In this document: positions 35,874 to 45,445 of the stretch, piece after piece
How positions within the stretch are numbered: the first letter of the stretch is position 1
Layout of the letters: each line of letters opens with the position of its first letter
Notes under the pieces: model-generated
The model's database searches: none
What the model saw: the letters and a program-made list of their open reading frames with translations, nothing else
Told to the model about the DNA's origin: nothing
Program-made: the position numbers and the translations under genes
From: Croceimicrobium sp963977415
GTDB lineage: Bacteria > Bacteroidota > Bacteroidia > Flavobacteriales > Schleiferiaceae
Reading direction: 5' to 3'
DNA: 64,000 bases
Assembly: GCA_963977415.1 (NCBI GenBank)
Contig: CAXBOS010000002.1
Location: 310,001-374,000, forward strand

Positions 35874-36476
35874 TTATAATGCTTCTGTTATTTCTTCTGC
35901 TATCTGCACTCCGCGATTTCTCGCATACCATTTTTGCAGATCGATAGTGATATCACTCTTTTCACGCCCAGCTGCCTTACCATCGGTCATAATTTGCTGT
36001 GCATCTTTAGGTCGCGGTCCCCAAGTGCCTAGCTCCTCGCCTTCTTCATTGAGCCTTACTAGCTTGGGAATACTACGACCGCCATGGGTCAAGTAATCGT
36101 CCATTAAAGGCAAATTCTCATCTCTTAAAACTAATCGTAAGTCAATCATGCCGAGCGAGGCTACCGCTAACTTGGCTAGAACAGGAACAACATGTGCCGC
36201 ATCACCACACCAGCCTTCGGTTATCACCAACCAAGTTTCCTTAGTTTCTAAGTTTTCAAGTTTGGCTTTTTGTTCTTCACTCAAAAGGAAGCGCTTGTCC
36301 CATTTGTCCATGCGACCAATATTAAGATCGGTATAATTTAGATAAGCATCCGAGTGATTGTCGCCCGTGGCCTTATTTTGCGCTCTTAAAGCGGCAATAA
36401 GCTGTCGGTATTCTACATAGTTATAGCTGTTTTTTAAAGCGGCTTCTATGTTTTGATTTTTTATCATGGTTTCCAT
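35874..36476 (-). CDS. Thioredoxin-family protein with single-cysteine WCGD motif
   Basis: 200 residues, no signal peptide. The thioredoxin fold is visible from WLVITEGWCGDAAHVVPVLAKL (about 82-103) and the cis-proline loop RSIPKLV (Pro137). The usual CxxC is replaced by W-C90-G-D, so only one cysteine remains at the active site, which excludes normal dithiol chemistry; family members are simply called thioredoxin family protein. The role is unknown. ATG at 36476 is used; a second ATG nine bases in is possible. Confidence 0.82.
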   Translation of the reverse strand: METMIKNQNIEAALKNSYNYVEYRQLIAALRAQNKATGDNHSDAYLNYTDLNIGRMDKWDKRFLLSEEQKAKLENLETKETWLVITEGWCGDAAHVVPVLAKLAVASLGMIDLRLVLRDENLPLMDDYLTHGGRSIPKLVRLNEEGEELGTWGPRPKDAQQIMTDGKAAGREKSDITIDLQKWYARNRGVQIAEEITEAL

Positions 36477-36607
36477 ATTCGATATTTAAAGAAATAGTCG
36501 TTGTCATTTTCTTATCCTGACAAATCCTTTTCTTATGCAAAATTACAAAGCAAAAAAGCTTGTAAGGCTTTTCAACCCAACAAGCTTTTCCTTATGTGAT
36601 TCGTCTC

Positions 36608-36899
36608 ACTGAGGGATGAGAATCTTTTTAAGGTTCCTAGAAGATTTGATGACAGGTAAATGGAAATGATTATCCGATTTTGATTTTATCGTAATCGTTA
36701 TTAGTAGGTCTTCGGCATCAATTACGAACGCCTAAAATTAAAATAAAAGGCTTAGTGAGTTGGGAAGCGACGTGAGGAGCTCGCCCACCGAGATTGCCTT
36801 TTAGGAAGATTTTTGAAGAGAGTAATTGGAGCCTTGATTTTTTTCCTTCTTTTTTGATCAGGCAAAAAAGGAGTTTAAAACATCTTGAGTAGCCTTACT
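36608..36899 (+). repeat. ~290-bp structured dispersed repeat, copy A
   Basis: Shares long blocks with 45131-45430 in the same orientation: AAGATTTGATGACAG, ATTAGTAGGT, CAATTACGAACGCC, GAGTTGGGAAGCGACGTG followed by AGGAGCTCGCCCACCGAG, GAAGATTTTTGAAGAGAG, AATTGGAGCCTTGATTTTT and AAAAAAGGAGT. It can fold into an outer AAAGGC/GCCTTT stem, an AGCTCG..CGAG hairpin and a TTTTTTG/CAAAAAA hairpin. No protein is encoded. It fills most of the 489-base gap between the thioredoxin-like and dehydrogenase genes; the remainder shows nothing recognisable. Confidence 0.8.
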
Positions 36900-36965
36900 A
36901 AATCGAGAAACATAATTAAAGAACGGAATCAAAAAATAAATCTGTCATGGGTAGACCAATAAAAC

Positions 36966-37853
36966 CTAGCTAAACTGCGCTGATACAGTTTCGCTTTTCG
37001 GGCCTTCACTATAATCGTAAAAGCCTTCACCCGACTTCGCTCCTAGCTTACCGGCGCGTACCATATTTACTAATAAAGGACAAGGCGCATACTTAGAGTT
37101 GCCAAAGCCGTCGTGTAATACCTTCATAATAGAAAGACATACGTCCAAACCAATGAAATCCGCTAACTTTAAAGGGCCCATAGGATGCGCCATGCCTAAT
37201 TTCATAATGGTATCGATTTCCTTCACACCCGCAACGCCTTCAAAAAGGGAAATAATCGCTTCGTTGATCATCGGCATTAGAATGCGATTGGCCACAAAAC
37301 CAGGATAATCGTTACACTCAACCGGTACTTTAGAAAGTTTTTTACTCATCTCGACCACGGCGGCTGTGGTAGCATCGCTTGTAGCATAACCACGAATAAT
37401 CTCCACCAGTTTCATTACTGGTACGGGATTCATAAAGTGCATGCCAATTACCTGCTCAGGACGCCTCGTAGCAGCGGCAATCAGCGTAAGCGAAATGGAA
37501 GAAGTGTTAGAGGCTAAAATCGCTTCGGGCTTGCAAAACTCATCCATATCACGGAAGATCTTTAATTTAAGATCTACGTTTTCGGTGGCTGCTTCTACCA
37601 CCAAATCCGCGGTTGCTAAGCCACTTTTTGAATCTGTATGCGTGGTGATATTAGCTAAAGTCGCTGCCTTAGCTGCTTCATCAATGCCACCTTTTGCCAC
37701 TTGACGGCTTAGGTTTTTATCGATAGTTGCAATTCCCCTATCCAAAGATGCTTGGGAAATATCAATTAGATTTACTTTAAAACCATTCTGTGCAAAAACA
37801 TGGGCAATACCATTACCCATTGTTCCAGCTCCTATTACTGCAATATTCTGCAT
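36966..37853 (-). CDS. 3-hydroxybutyryl-CoA dehydrogenase
   Basis: 295 residues, NAD-dependent oxidation of 3-hydroxyacyl-CoA to 3-ketoacyl-CoA. The Rossmann motif G8-A-G-T-M-G13 is at the N-terminus. Catalytic-type His lies in GMHFMNPVPVMKLVEI (about 138) and the Glu partner in that segment; NDYPGFVANRILMPMINEA and GMAHPMGPLKLADFIGLD are diagnostic of the short HBD form. It acts in fatty-acid/butanoate metabolism in the cytoplasm. It starts 26 bases after the TlpA-like gene end on the same strand and may be in the same transcript. Confidence 0.93.
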   Translation of the reverse strand: MQNIAVIGAGTMGNGIAHVFAQNGFKVNLIDISQASLDRGIATIDKNLSRQVAKGGIDEAAKAATLANITTHTDSKSGLATADLVVEAATENVDLKLKIFRDMDEFCKPEAILASNTSSISLTLIAAATRRPEQVIGMHFMNPVPVMKLVEIIRGYATSDATTAAVVEMSKKLSKVPVECNDYPGFVANRILMPMINEAIISLFEGVAGVKEIDTIMKLGMAHPMGPLKLADFIGLDVCLSIMKVLHDGFGNSKYAPCPLLVNMVRAGKLGAKSGEGFYDYSEGPKSETVSAQFS

Positions 37854-37879
37854 GTATCTGTTATTTGAGAGATTGAAAA

Positions 37880-39109
37880 TTAATGTATCAATGATTGTAT
37901 AAACTTGTCGTTTTCCGCCACAAAGTCTTCGTAAACAGGCGTTCCGGGTCCAGAGAAACCAGTATGAATTTTCACCACTGCGTGATCTTTGTTAAGATAA
38001 ATGGAAGTTGGATAACTCATGATATGATTGAGCATCGGTAATAATTCTGCCGCTTTATCATCGCGTGTTGCCCCCGCTAATAAAATCGGATAAGGCAGCG
38101 CCAAATCCCTTTCCATTTTAGTGGCTCTTTTTAAAGCCGTTTCATAATCACGTGCTCTTTCAAAAGTAAGTCCTACGATTTCCAAGCCATCCTTGTGATA
38201 TTGCTCGTATTGCTCCTTTAAATAAAGAGACTCATCGAGGCAATTAGGACACCAACTGCCCATGATCTGCACAATCACAGGCTTACCTGCGAATTTCGGA
38301 TCGTTGAGGCTAATCGTATCCCCTTTTAGATTTGGGAAGGAAAAAGCCAAGCCATCGTAATTTTCTTTTATAAAGGTTAAGCTATCGGCGTTTCGCAGAC
38401 TAAAACTATCATCGCGGTAAGCAATGAAATCCTCTTGGTAAGTTCGCCCTGAAAAGAATTTCCCGCGCAAGGTATCACCCATTTCAAAACGGAAATAGTA
38501 CAAGAATCCGCCATCGAAAGTAGATAATTGCGCCAAGCCATTGCTTATTCCTCCTTCGAGAAAACGATAATCGCCCGTTTCGGTCATAATGGACCCATAT
38601 ACCTTCTCGCCTACAATTTGTAGATGCGCTAAGGCTGAATTCTCATCATCGGTATTGGCTGAAAAATCCATGCGATAATTGCCGCTAATGCTAGAGTCGA
38701 TCGCTGCGAGCGGATAACGACTTTGTGTGCTCATCTCCGCTTCGAAAGGAAGCTTATAATCATCCGCATCGGGATTGTGATAAAATCCGCTCATCACACT
38801 GTCGCCAAGTTTAAGCAATAGATAATTCGCAAAAACTGGTACTTCCACTTTAAAACTATCTGCTCCTAAATGAAGCATCTGGGCTTCCACCACATTTCCC
38901 GCATTTTGAATGCGAAAAGCGTAATTTCCCCCTTCTGCCTTAGCAAGAGTAAAGTCGAAATTTAAATCTATACTATCACTTAAAGTAATGGTCCCTAGCC
39001 ATTGTCCCTCAATGTTTTGACCTTCATTCACTCCTGCTTCTTTGGGCGCATCTGCGCAAGCGGAAAGCAAAATAATGGCTATTACAAACTTAAAAGTTGA
39101 TCGGATCAT
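37880..39109 (-). CDS. TlpA-like thioredoxin-domain lipoprotein
   Basis: 409 residues. Lipoprotein signal with Cys18 (LLSAC). Residues ~30-240 form a beta-rich N-terminal domain common in Bacteroidota TlpA proteins. The C-terminal thioredoxin domain has the redox motif W286-C287-P-N-C290 and the TSIYLN cis-Pro region (YPTSIYL). It should be a periplasmic thiol-disulfide oxidoreductase attached to a membrane. It abuts the phosphohexomutase gene with no gap, so the two are co-transcribed. Confidence 0.88.
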   Translation of the reverse strand: MIRSTFKFVIAIILLSACADAPKEAGVNEGQNIEGQWLGTITLSDSIDLNFDFTLAKAEGGNYAFRIQNAGNVVEAQMLHLGADSFKVEVPVFANYLLLKLGDSVMSGFYHNPDADDYKLPFEAEMSTQSRYPLAAIDSSISGNYRMDFSANTDDENSALAHLQIVGEKVYGSIMTETGDYRFLEGGISNGLAQLSTFDGGFLYYFRFEMGDTLRGKFFSGRTYQEDFIAYRDDSFSLRNADSLTFIKENYDGLAFSFPNLKGDTISLNDPKFAGKPVIVQIMGSWCPNCLDESLYLKEQYEQYHKDGLEIVGLTFERARDYETALKRATKMERDLALPYPILLAGATRDDKAAELLPMLNHIMSYPTSIYLNKDHAVVKIHTGFSGPGTPVYEDFVAENDKFIQSLIH

Positions 39110-40819
39110 TTATAAACCTAATTCTTGGGTTATACTCGCTAAACGCGCTTCTAATTCCGCTTTCTTTTCTTTAAAGGCATCTGCAGAAGCAAGCTTATCG
39201 TTTACACTAACGTAAAACTTAATTTTGGGTTCGGTACCACTAGGTCGAGCGGTAATTTTGGTGCCTTTATCGGTAACAAATTGCACCACATTACTTTTGG
39301 GTAAATCGATGGCGGTAATCGCACCACTAGCTACCTCTTTCGATTCGCTGCTTTGGTAATCTAATACCTTTACTATGCGCTCTCCCGCTATGCTTTCGGG
39401 CGTTTTATGACGGAAATCTTCCATCATTTGGGCAATCTCGGCCTGACCTTTAATTCCCTCACGCTTTAAGGAAACTAGCGTTTCTAGGTAAAAACCAAAC
39501 TTCACATAAACCTGCACTAAACTTTCGTAGAAGCTAGAGCCCTGGGATTTCGCGTAAGCAGCAGCTTCAGCTAACATCATGGCAGAGGCTACGGCATCTT
39601 TATCGCGCACAAACTCACCAATCATATAACCATAGCTCTCTTCGCCACCACCGATAAAAGTGTATTCACCTTCGTGCTTGCGAATGATATCGGCAATCCA
39701 CTTAAAGCCCGTTAAACACTCAGGACAAGCCACATTATATCCTTCTGCGATTTTAGCAATCAAGTCGGTGGTTACAATGGTCTTGGCTACGTATTCTTTA
39801 CCGGTAAACTTGCCTGCCTTCTGCCACTGACTTAATAAATAGTCAATAAGCACACTGGCCGCTTGGTTTCCATTTAATAATTCTAATTCACCGTCTAAAT
39901 TACGAACGGCAATACCCACTCTATCAGCATCAGGATCAGTACCAATAACCATATCGGCATTCTCTCTTTCCGCTTGTGCTAACGCCATGCTTAAGGCTTC
40001 CGACTCTTCGGGATTGGGAGAAACCACCGTGGGGAAATCACCGTCGGGTTTGGCTTGCTCTTCAACAATAGAAAGCTTTTCAAAACCAGCGTTTTTCATC
40101 GCGGGCGGTACCAAAGTAATGCTGGTACCATGGATGCTGGTAAAAACCACCGCAAGGTCTTTTTTACCTTCGGTGGTGAGACTAAGCTTTTTCACTTCCG
40201 CGAGATAGGCTTGATCGACTGCATCGCCAATGAGTTCAATTAAATCCTCATTAAAATCGTAACGCACTTCCTCGGCTTTTACCGCGCGTACTTCGCTAAT
40301 TACGCCTTTGTCGTGCGGAGGAACCAACTGTCCGCCATCGCTCCAATACACTTTATAACCATTATAGGCGGGTGGATTGTGAGAAGCGGTTAAAACGATA
40401 CCACTTTGGCAATTCAAATGACGAATGGCAAAGGATAAAGCCGGTGTTGGCCGTAAGTCTTCGTATAAAAATACTTTAATCCCATTGGCCGATAAAACTT
40501 CCGCTACTTGGCGCGAGAAGCTTTTCGAGTTATGTCGGCTATCGTAGGCGATGGCCACTTTAATTTGTTCGTTGGGAAACTGAGCATTTAGATAATTGGC
40601 CAAACCTTGCGTAGCAGCACCTAAAGTGTATTTGTTTACACGATTGGTTCCTACGCCCATAATACCACGTAAACCGCCTGTTCCAAAATCTAGATCTTGA
40701 TAAAAGGCATCCATTAAGGCATCGCCCCCTTCATTTATTAGTTTTTGCGTTTCCGCTTGAGTAGCTGCATCGTAAGGCGCTTTTAGCCAGGCCTCTGCTC
40801 TTTCAATTGCGTTTTTCAT
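39110..40819 (-). CDS. Phospho-sugar mutase (phosphoglucomutase/phosphomannomutase)
   Basis: 569 residues, the length of the long alpha-D-phosphohexomutases. Catalytic phosphoserine loop T144-A-S146-H-N-P, metal loop D295-P-D-A-D-R300, sugar loop GGEESYG (about 393-399) and phosphate-binding RPSGTEPKIKFYV near the C-terminus are all intact. It interconverts hexose-1-P and hexose-6-P for nucleotide-sugar and glycogen metabolism; glucose versus mannose preference cannot be assigned. It ends where the TlpA-like gene begins. Confidence 0.94.
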   Translation of the reverse strand: MKNAIERAEAWLKAPYDAATQAETQKLINEGGDALMDAFYQDLDFGTGGLRGIMGVGTNRVNKYTLGAATQGLANYLNAQFPNEQIKVAIAYDSRHNSKSFSRQVAEVLSANGIKVFLYEDLRPTPALSFAIRHLNCQSGIVLTASHNPPAYNGYKVYWSDGGQLVPPHDKGVISEVRAVKAEEVRYDFNEDLIELIGDAVDQAYLAEVKKLSLTTEGKKDLAVVFTSIHGTSITLVPPAMKNAGFEKLSIVEEQAKPDGDFPTVVSPNPEESEALSMALAQAERENADMVIGTDPDADRVGIAVRNLDGELELLNGNQAASVLIDYLLSQWQKAGKFTGKEYVAKTIVTTDLIAKIAEGYNVACPECLTGFKWIADIIRKHEGEYTFIGGGEESYGYMIGEFVRDKDAVASAMMLAEAAAYAKSQGSSFYESLVQVYVKFGFYLETLVSLKREGIKGQAEIAQMMEDFRHKTPESIAGERIVKVLDYQSSESKEVASGAITAIDLPKSNVVQFVTDKGTKITARPSGTEPKIKFYVSVNDKLASADAFKEKKAELEARLASITQELGL

Positions 40820-40836
40820 TTTTTAAAATGGCTATG

Positions 40837-41538
40837 TTAATTGCTTTCTGGATTGATGCTCGAAGCACCGGATAATTCAGTTTTGGTAATTTTTGGATTT
40901 CCTTTATAACGAATCTCGGAGGCACCCGAGGCTTCTACCGATAATTCTCGACTTACATTAATACGAGCTTCGCTGGCCCCACTTAAATCAAGACGCATAT
41001 TGCGTACCTCTAAATCGAAAAGCTTTAAGTCGCTTGCGCCAGATGAGCTGATACGCACATCGCGCACAGTTCCGTGCAATTCTACTTCTGAAGCGCCACT
41101 GTGCTCGCAGTTTAAATCATCATATTCTAAAACCATATTAATCTCTGCTGCACCACTAGTTTCTAGTTTTAACTCATCTCCCTTTAAGGTGCCTCGGCTA
41201 TGCAGGCTTACTGCTCCAGAAATTTCTAGTCTTTCAAATTCAGGAGCACTTACCTGAATTTCAAAATGCTTTGCTTCTCTAATATTTTTGGTGGTTCTAA
41301 TAATCAAACGATCACCCTGCACTTCCGTAATAATTAACTCATGTAAATTTTCATCGGCTATTATTTTCAGACCTGGCTCCCCTTGAATTAAGGTGAGCTC
41401 CACCATTCCGCTCGCTTCAATTTTACTAATTGCACTTATATTGTGTGTCTCTTCTTTTACCGTTCCATTACCTGAAACTCCTAACATACAAGAGTTTAGG
41501 CTAAATGCTAGAAGTAGAATACTGAGGATTGATTTCAT
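40837..41538 (-). CDS. Head GIN / DUF2807 lipoprotein
   Basis: 233 residues from the ATG at 41538; a GTG 18 bases upstream is less likely. Lipoprotein signal (LLAFSLNSC, Cys17). The mature part is a right-handed beta-helix-like DUF2807 domain with the repeated SGAS signature (about seven occurrences: ISGAVSL, TSGAAEI, HSGASEV, SSGASDL, LSGASEA, ASGASEI, LSGASSI). Function is unknown; such auto-adhesin domains are frequent in Bacteroidota. It starts a same-strand run with the mutase and TlpA-like genes (17-base gap). Confidence 0.9.
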   Translation of the reverse strand: MKSILSILLLAFSLNSCMLGVSGNGTVKEETHNISAISKIEASGMVELTLIQGEPGLKIIADENLHELIITEVQGDRLIIRTTKNIREAKHFEIQVSAPEFERLEISGAVSLHSRGTLKGDELKLETSGAAEINMVLEYDDLNCEHSGASEVELHGTVRDVRISSSGASDLKLFDLEVRNMRLDLSGASEARINVSRELSVEASGASEIRYKGNPKITKTELSGASSINPESN

Positions 41539-41618
41539 CGTGTTTGAATTTGCCACTAAATTAGGAATTATCGAGCGCTCTCTTCGGTTTCTGTCCTTAA
41601 TAATTTAAAATTGGAGCA

Positions 41619-41650
41619 TAAAAAAAGGCTACCGTTAAACGATAGCCTTC
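41619..41650 (-). terminator. Terminator of htpG
   Basis: AAGGCTA-x-CG / CG-x-TAGCCTT with a 5-base loop; on the minus strand the stem is followed by seven T residues. Confidence 0.8.
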
Positions 41651-41670
41651 ATTATTCTTAAATTCTAATT

Positions 41671-43557
41671 TTAGTTACTCAGATTAGCAAACTGGGCTTC
41701 CACAAAATTAGTGAGTTCTTCACCATGTAAAAGGTTTTGCGCCAACATCGCTAAATTCTTCGCTTCATTAATCAAAGCCTTTTGTTTTGCGGCATCACTT
41801 TCATCTAAAATGCGAGAAATTAAAGGATGATTGGTATTTACCACTAGGTTGTACATATCTGGCATAGAGCCCATTCCCATCATACCACCACCGGTAGCAC
41901 TCATTTCTTTCATGCGACGCATAAATTCTGGAACGGTAATAGTAAAGGGCGATTCAGCAGAATCAAGCGGCTCTAACATTACGGTATAGCTCGATTTTTC
42001 TACGTTCTCTTCAATAATGGGCTTCAATTTTTCTTTTTGCTCATCACTTAAAAGTGAAACTTGCTCTTCGTCCTTTGGAATCAATTTATCAATCGCTTCC
42101 GAATCCACACGAGCAAAACGTACATTATCATCACCACCTTCTAGCCTTTGCATGAGGTGACTTACTAATGGACCTTCCAAGACTAATACATCGTAATTCT
42201 TGTTCTGAGCCTTCTTAATGAAGCCATGCTGCGCCTTTTTATCGGCAGCATAAAGAATAACCAAATTACCGTCTTTATCAGTTTGGCTTGGCTTAATCTT
42301 TTCTAGGTATTCTTCAAAAGTGAAATAAGAGTCTTCCACGTTTTGGTAAAGGGCAAAGCTTCTCGCTTTTTCGAAAAACTTGTCGTCGCTAAGCATGCCG
42401 TACTCGATAATCATTTTGATATCGTTCCACTTGCTTTGGAAGTCTTCACGGTCCTTTTTAAAGAGTGAACTTAATTTATCGGCCACTTTCTTAGTAATGT
42501 GTCCGCTAATTTTTTTCACTGCGCCGTCGGCTTGTAGATAGGATCTAGATACGTTTAGCGGAATATCTTTAGAGTCGATTACTCCGTGTAATAAGGTTAA
42601 GAAATCGGGTACAATTCCTTCTAAATTATCGGTAACAAATACCTGATTTTGGTATAGTTGGATCTTATTGCGTTGTAAGTCCATATTGGGCTTTATACGC
42701 GGGAAGAAAAGAATTCCGTTAAGATCAAAAGGAAAATCAACATTTAAGTGAATGTGAAACAAAGGCTCCTCGAAAGTCATCGGGTACATTTGTTTGTAAA
42801 ACTCGCGGTAGTCTTCGTCACTTAAATCTGCTGGCGCTTTAGTCCAAGCAGGATCAGTAGTATTGATGATGTCGGCAACCTTTTTCTTGGTCTCTTTTTT
42901 ATCATCACCCTCACCAGTAGTCTCGGTAATTTCTTTTTCACCAAACTGAATTGGAACGGGTAAAAACTTACAATATTTGGTAAGGAGTTCACGTAAACGA
43001 CTTTCCTCTAAAAACTCTTCCCCATCGTCATTAATATGCAATACGATATCGGTACCGCGCTCCTTTTTCTTGTCTGTTTCTTCTAAGGTAAACTCGGGTG
43101 TTCCGTCGCATGACCAATAAGCTGCTTTAGATCCATCCACGTGCGAAAGCGAAAAGATTTCCACTTTTCCTGCCACCATAAATGAGGAGTAAAAACCAAG
43201 GCCAAAATGACCGATAATGGCAGCTCCATCTGTCTTATCTTCATACTTCTTAACGAACTCTTCGGCACCTGAAAATGCCAGTTCGTTAATGTATTTATTA
43301 ATTTCATCGGTGGTCATACCTACTCCACGGTCGGAAATAGTGATGGTCTTTTTCTTTTTGTTGAGATCCACTTTAATAGTGAGGTCTCCTAATTCCGCCT
43401 TAGACTCGCCAATTCTTGAAAGAGTTTTCAGTTTCTGACTTGCATCTACTGCATTTGATACTAACTCACGTAAAAAGATCTCGTGATCTGAATAGAGGAA
43501 TTTCTTAATTATCGGAAAAATATTATCCGCGGTAACATTAATCTTACCTGAACTCAT
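41671..43557 (-). CDS. htpG: Molecular chaperone HtpG (Hsp90)
   Basis: 628 residues, full length. The GHKL ATPase domain shows E31-L-V-S-N35-A-x-D38, DRGVGM and GHFGLGFYSSFMV; the middle domain contains RIKPNMDLQRNKIQLYQNQVFVTD; and the C-terminal dimerisation domain begins near 500. ATP-dependent chaperone of the cytoplasm, acting with DnaK. The gene is monocistronic with its own terminator and is divergent from the CoA-transferase gene. No CIRCE-like repeat is seen upstream. Confidence 0.96.
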   Translation of the reverse strand: MSSGKINVTADNIFPIIKKFLYSDHEIFLRELVSNAVDASQKLKTLSRIGESKAELGDLTIKVDLNKKKKTITISDRGVGMTTDEINKYINELAFSGAEEFVKKYEDKTDGAAIIGHFGLGFYSSFMVAGKVEIFSLSHVDGSKAAYWSCDGTPEFTLEETDKKKERGTDIVLHINDDGEEFLEESRLRELLTKYCKFLPVPIQFGEKEITETTGEGDDKKETKKKVADIINTTDPAWTKAPADLSDEDYREFYKQMYPMTFEEPLFHIHLNVDFPFDLNGILFFPRIKPNMDLQRNKIQLYQNQVFVTDNLEGIVPDFLTLLHGVIDSKDIPLNVSRSYLQADGAVKKISGHITKKVADKLSSLFKKDREDFQSKWNDIKMIIEYGMLSDDKFFEKARSFALYQNVEDSYFTFEEYLEKIKPSQTDKDGNLVILYAADKKAQHGFIKKAQNKNYDVLVLEGPLVSHLMQRLEGGDDNVRFARVDSEAIDKLIPKDEEQVSLLSDEQKEKLKPIIEENVEKSSYTVMLEPLDSAESPFTITVPEFMRRMKEMSATGGGMMGMGSMPDMYNLVVNTNHPLISRILDESDAAKQKALINEAKNLAMLAQNLLHGEELTNFVEAQFANLSN

Positions 43558-43787
43558 AGTGCCATTGTTTTTGTTATTGCTGCCCTAAAGTCAAAGCTTG
43601 TACCACAGCGAAAAAACTGACAAGATTTCAGCCGACATAAGTTTCTTTTTTCCAAAAAGACGGGGCGTTAATTTAAAGTTGAGCGCAGGATTTAAAAAAA
43701 ATCAAATTTAAAGTCAGCCCTGACAAAGGTCATAGTTCAGCACTATATTAGCCAGTAATATTGCAGGAGAAAATAGAATTTAAAATT

Positions 43788-45056
43788 ATGAAATATTGTA
43801 GCGCCGAGGAGGCTGTAAAAGTGGTAAAGAGCGGTGATCGCGTTTATGTGCATTCCGTTTCCATGGCTCCCCAGGAACTGATTAACGCTCTAACCAACCG
43901 TCACGAAGAGCTTCGAGATGTGGAGATGATTCACCTTCATATTGAAGGAAAAGCACCTTATGCAGATATAAAATACAGCAAGTCCTTTCACGTAAATAGC
44001 CTTTTTATTGGCGCCAATGTGAGGCAAACTATTGCGGCAGGAAATGGATCTTATACCCCTGTTTTTCTTAGTGAAATCCCGCACCTTTTCAGAGAAAACA
44101 TCCTTCCCATTGATGTGGCCTTAATGCAGGTTTCGCCGCCCGACCAGCATGGCTACTGCTCCTTAGGTACTAGTGTAGATAGCAGTTTAGCCGCGGCCCA
44201 AAGCGCCAAGCATGTTATTGCGCAGGTTAACCCCCAAGTGCCGCGTACCCACGGTGACGGATTAATCCACCTGAGTAAATTTCACTCTTTAGTAGAGGTA
44301 AATACTCCCCTGCCTGCTGTCACTCTTCCTGAACCTTCGGCCATTGAAATGGCTATTGGCAAAAATGTGGCTTCTTTAATTGAAGACGGTTCATGCTTAC
44401 AAATGGGCATAGGCGCTATTCCTAATGCGGCTTTAAGCCAGATGCATCACCTAAAAGATTTAGGGATTCATACCGAAATGTTCTCCGATGGTATTTTGGA
44501 TTTAGTGGAAAAGGGTATTATTAATGGCTCTAAAAAGCGGGTTCACCCTGGTAAAATTGTAACGGGTTTTGTGATGGGATCGCAGAGACTTTACGATTTC
44601 ATCGACGATAATCCCTTGGTTAATATGCTCGATATCGCCTATGTAAACGATACGGCTACCATTCGTAAAAACGAAAAAGCGGTTAGTATAAACTCGGCCG
44701 TAGAAATTGATCTTACCGGACAAATTTGCGCCGATAGCATTGGTACCAAATTATACAGCGGTGTGGGCGGACAAATGGACTTTATCCGCGGTGCTATGCT
44801 TTCAAAAGGTGGTAAACCCATTATTGCCTTACCCAGTGTTACTCGCAGAGGCGAAAGTAGAATTGTGCCCTTCCTGAAAACCGGTGCTGGCGTAGTAACT
44901 ACTCGTGCGCACGTACATTATATAGTGACGGAATATGGCATTGCCGATTTATATGGAAAAACCATTAAACAAAGAGCAGCCGCCTTGGCTTCCATTGCGC
45001 ACCCCGATCACCGAGAGAATATCCTTAGAGAGTTCTTCGATGCGATAAACTATTAA
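43788..45056 (+). CDS. Acetyl-CoA hydrolase/CoA-transferase family protein
   Basis: 422 residues from the ATG at 43788; an upstream TTG (43761) would add nine residues. The two-domain Rossmann-like fold of the 4-hydroxybutyrate/succinate CoA-transferase group is recognisable from SVSMAPQELINAL, QVSPPDQHGYCSLGTSVD, LQMGIGAIPNAAL, HTEMFSDGILDLVEKG (catalytic Glu region) and YGIADLYGKTIKQRA. It should move CoA between acyl groups, or hydrolyse acetyl-CoA. A short TGAC..GTCA inverted pair lies at 43722-43733 in front of it. Acceptor acid not determinable. Confidence 0.9.
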   Translation: MKYCSAEEAVKVVKSGDRVYVHSVSMAPQELINALTNRHEELRDVEMIHLHIEGKAPYADIKYSKSFHVNSLFIGANVRQTIAAGNGSYTPVFLSEIPHLFRENILPIDVALMQVSPPDQHGYCSLGTSVDSSLAAAQSAKHVIAQVNPQVPRTHGDGLIHLSKFHSLVEVNTPLPAVTLPEPSAIEMAIGKNVASLIEDGSCLQMGIGAIPNAALSQMHHLKDLGIHTEMFSDGILDLVEKGIINGSKKRVHPGKIVTGFVMGSQRLYDFIDDNPLVNMLDIAYVNDTATIRKNEKAVSINSAVEIDLTGQICADSIGTKLYSGVGGQMDFIRGAMLSKGGKPIIALPSVTRRGESRIVPFLKTGAGVVTTRAHVHYIVTEYGIADLYGKTIKQRAAALASIAHPDHRENILREFFDAINY

Positions 45057-45130
45057 ATAAAGGAAAAGCATTACTTCTGAACCAAGGCTTAGCAAAATAA
45101 ATCTCATGGTTTGTTTCTAAACATCTGTAT

Positions 45131-45430
45131 CTCTGAGAGAAGAGTTTTAGGTTTTAAAACCAAGAAGATTTGATGACAGTTACCTCGAAAAAAGCATACG
45201 AAGTCTAATTTTCATTCTATCGAAATCTTTATTAGTAGGTTTTCCGGCCTCAATTACGAACGCCAAAAATAAAAATGAAAGGTCTAGCGAGTTGGGAAGC
45301 GACGTGAGGAGCTCGCCCACCGAGCTTGCCTTTCATGAAGATTTTTGAAGAGAGGAATTGGAGCCTTGATTTTTTTCCTTCTTTTTTGATTAAGCAAAAA
45401 AGGAGTCTAAAATATCTTAGGAAGGCTTAC
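45131..45430 (+). repeat. ~290-bp structured dispersed repeat, copy B
   Basis: Second copy of the repeat at 36608-36899. Its central hairpin is better preserved here (AGCTCG-CCCAC-CGAGCT), as is the A/T hairpin CTTCTTTTTTG..CAAAAAAGGAG. Differences are concentrated between the conserved blocks. It starts ~75 bases after the CoA-transferase stop and carries no ORF of interest. Confidence 0.8.
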
Positions 45431-45445
45431 TTTATAGTGAAATAT

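Noticed and set aside
43722..43733. TGACaaagGTCA as an Fnr/Crp site before the CoA-transferase gene
   Set aside because: Short 4-bp arms, no second copy noted before other genes here, and it does not match a known consensus closely.
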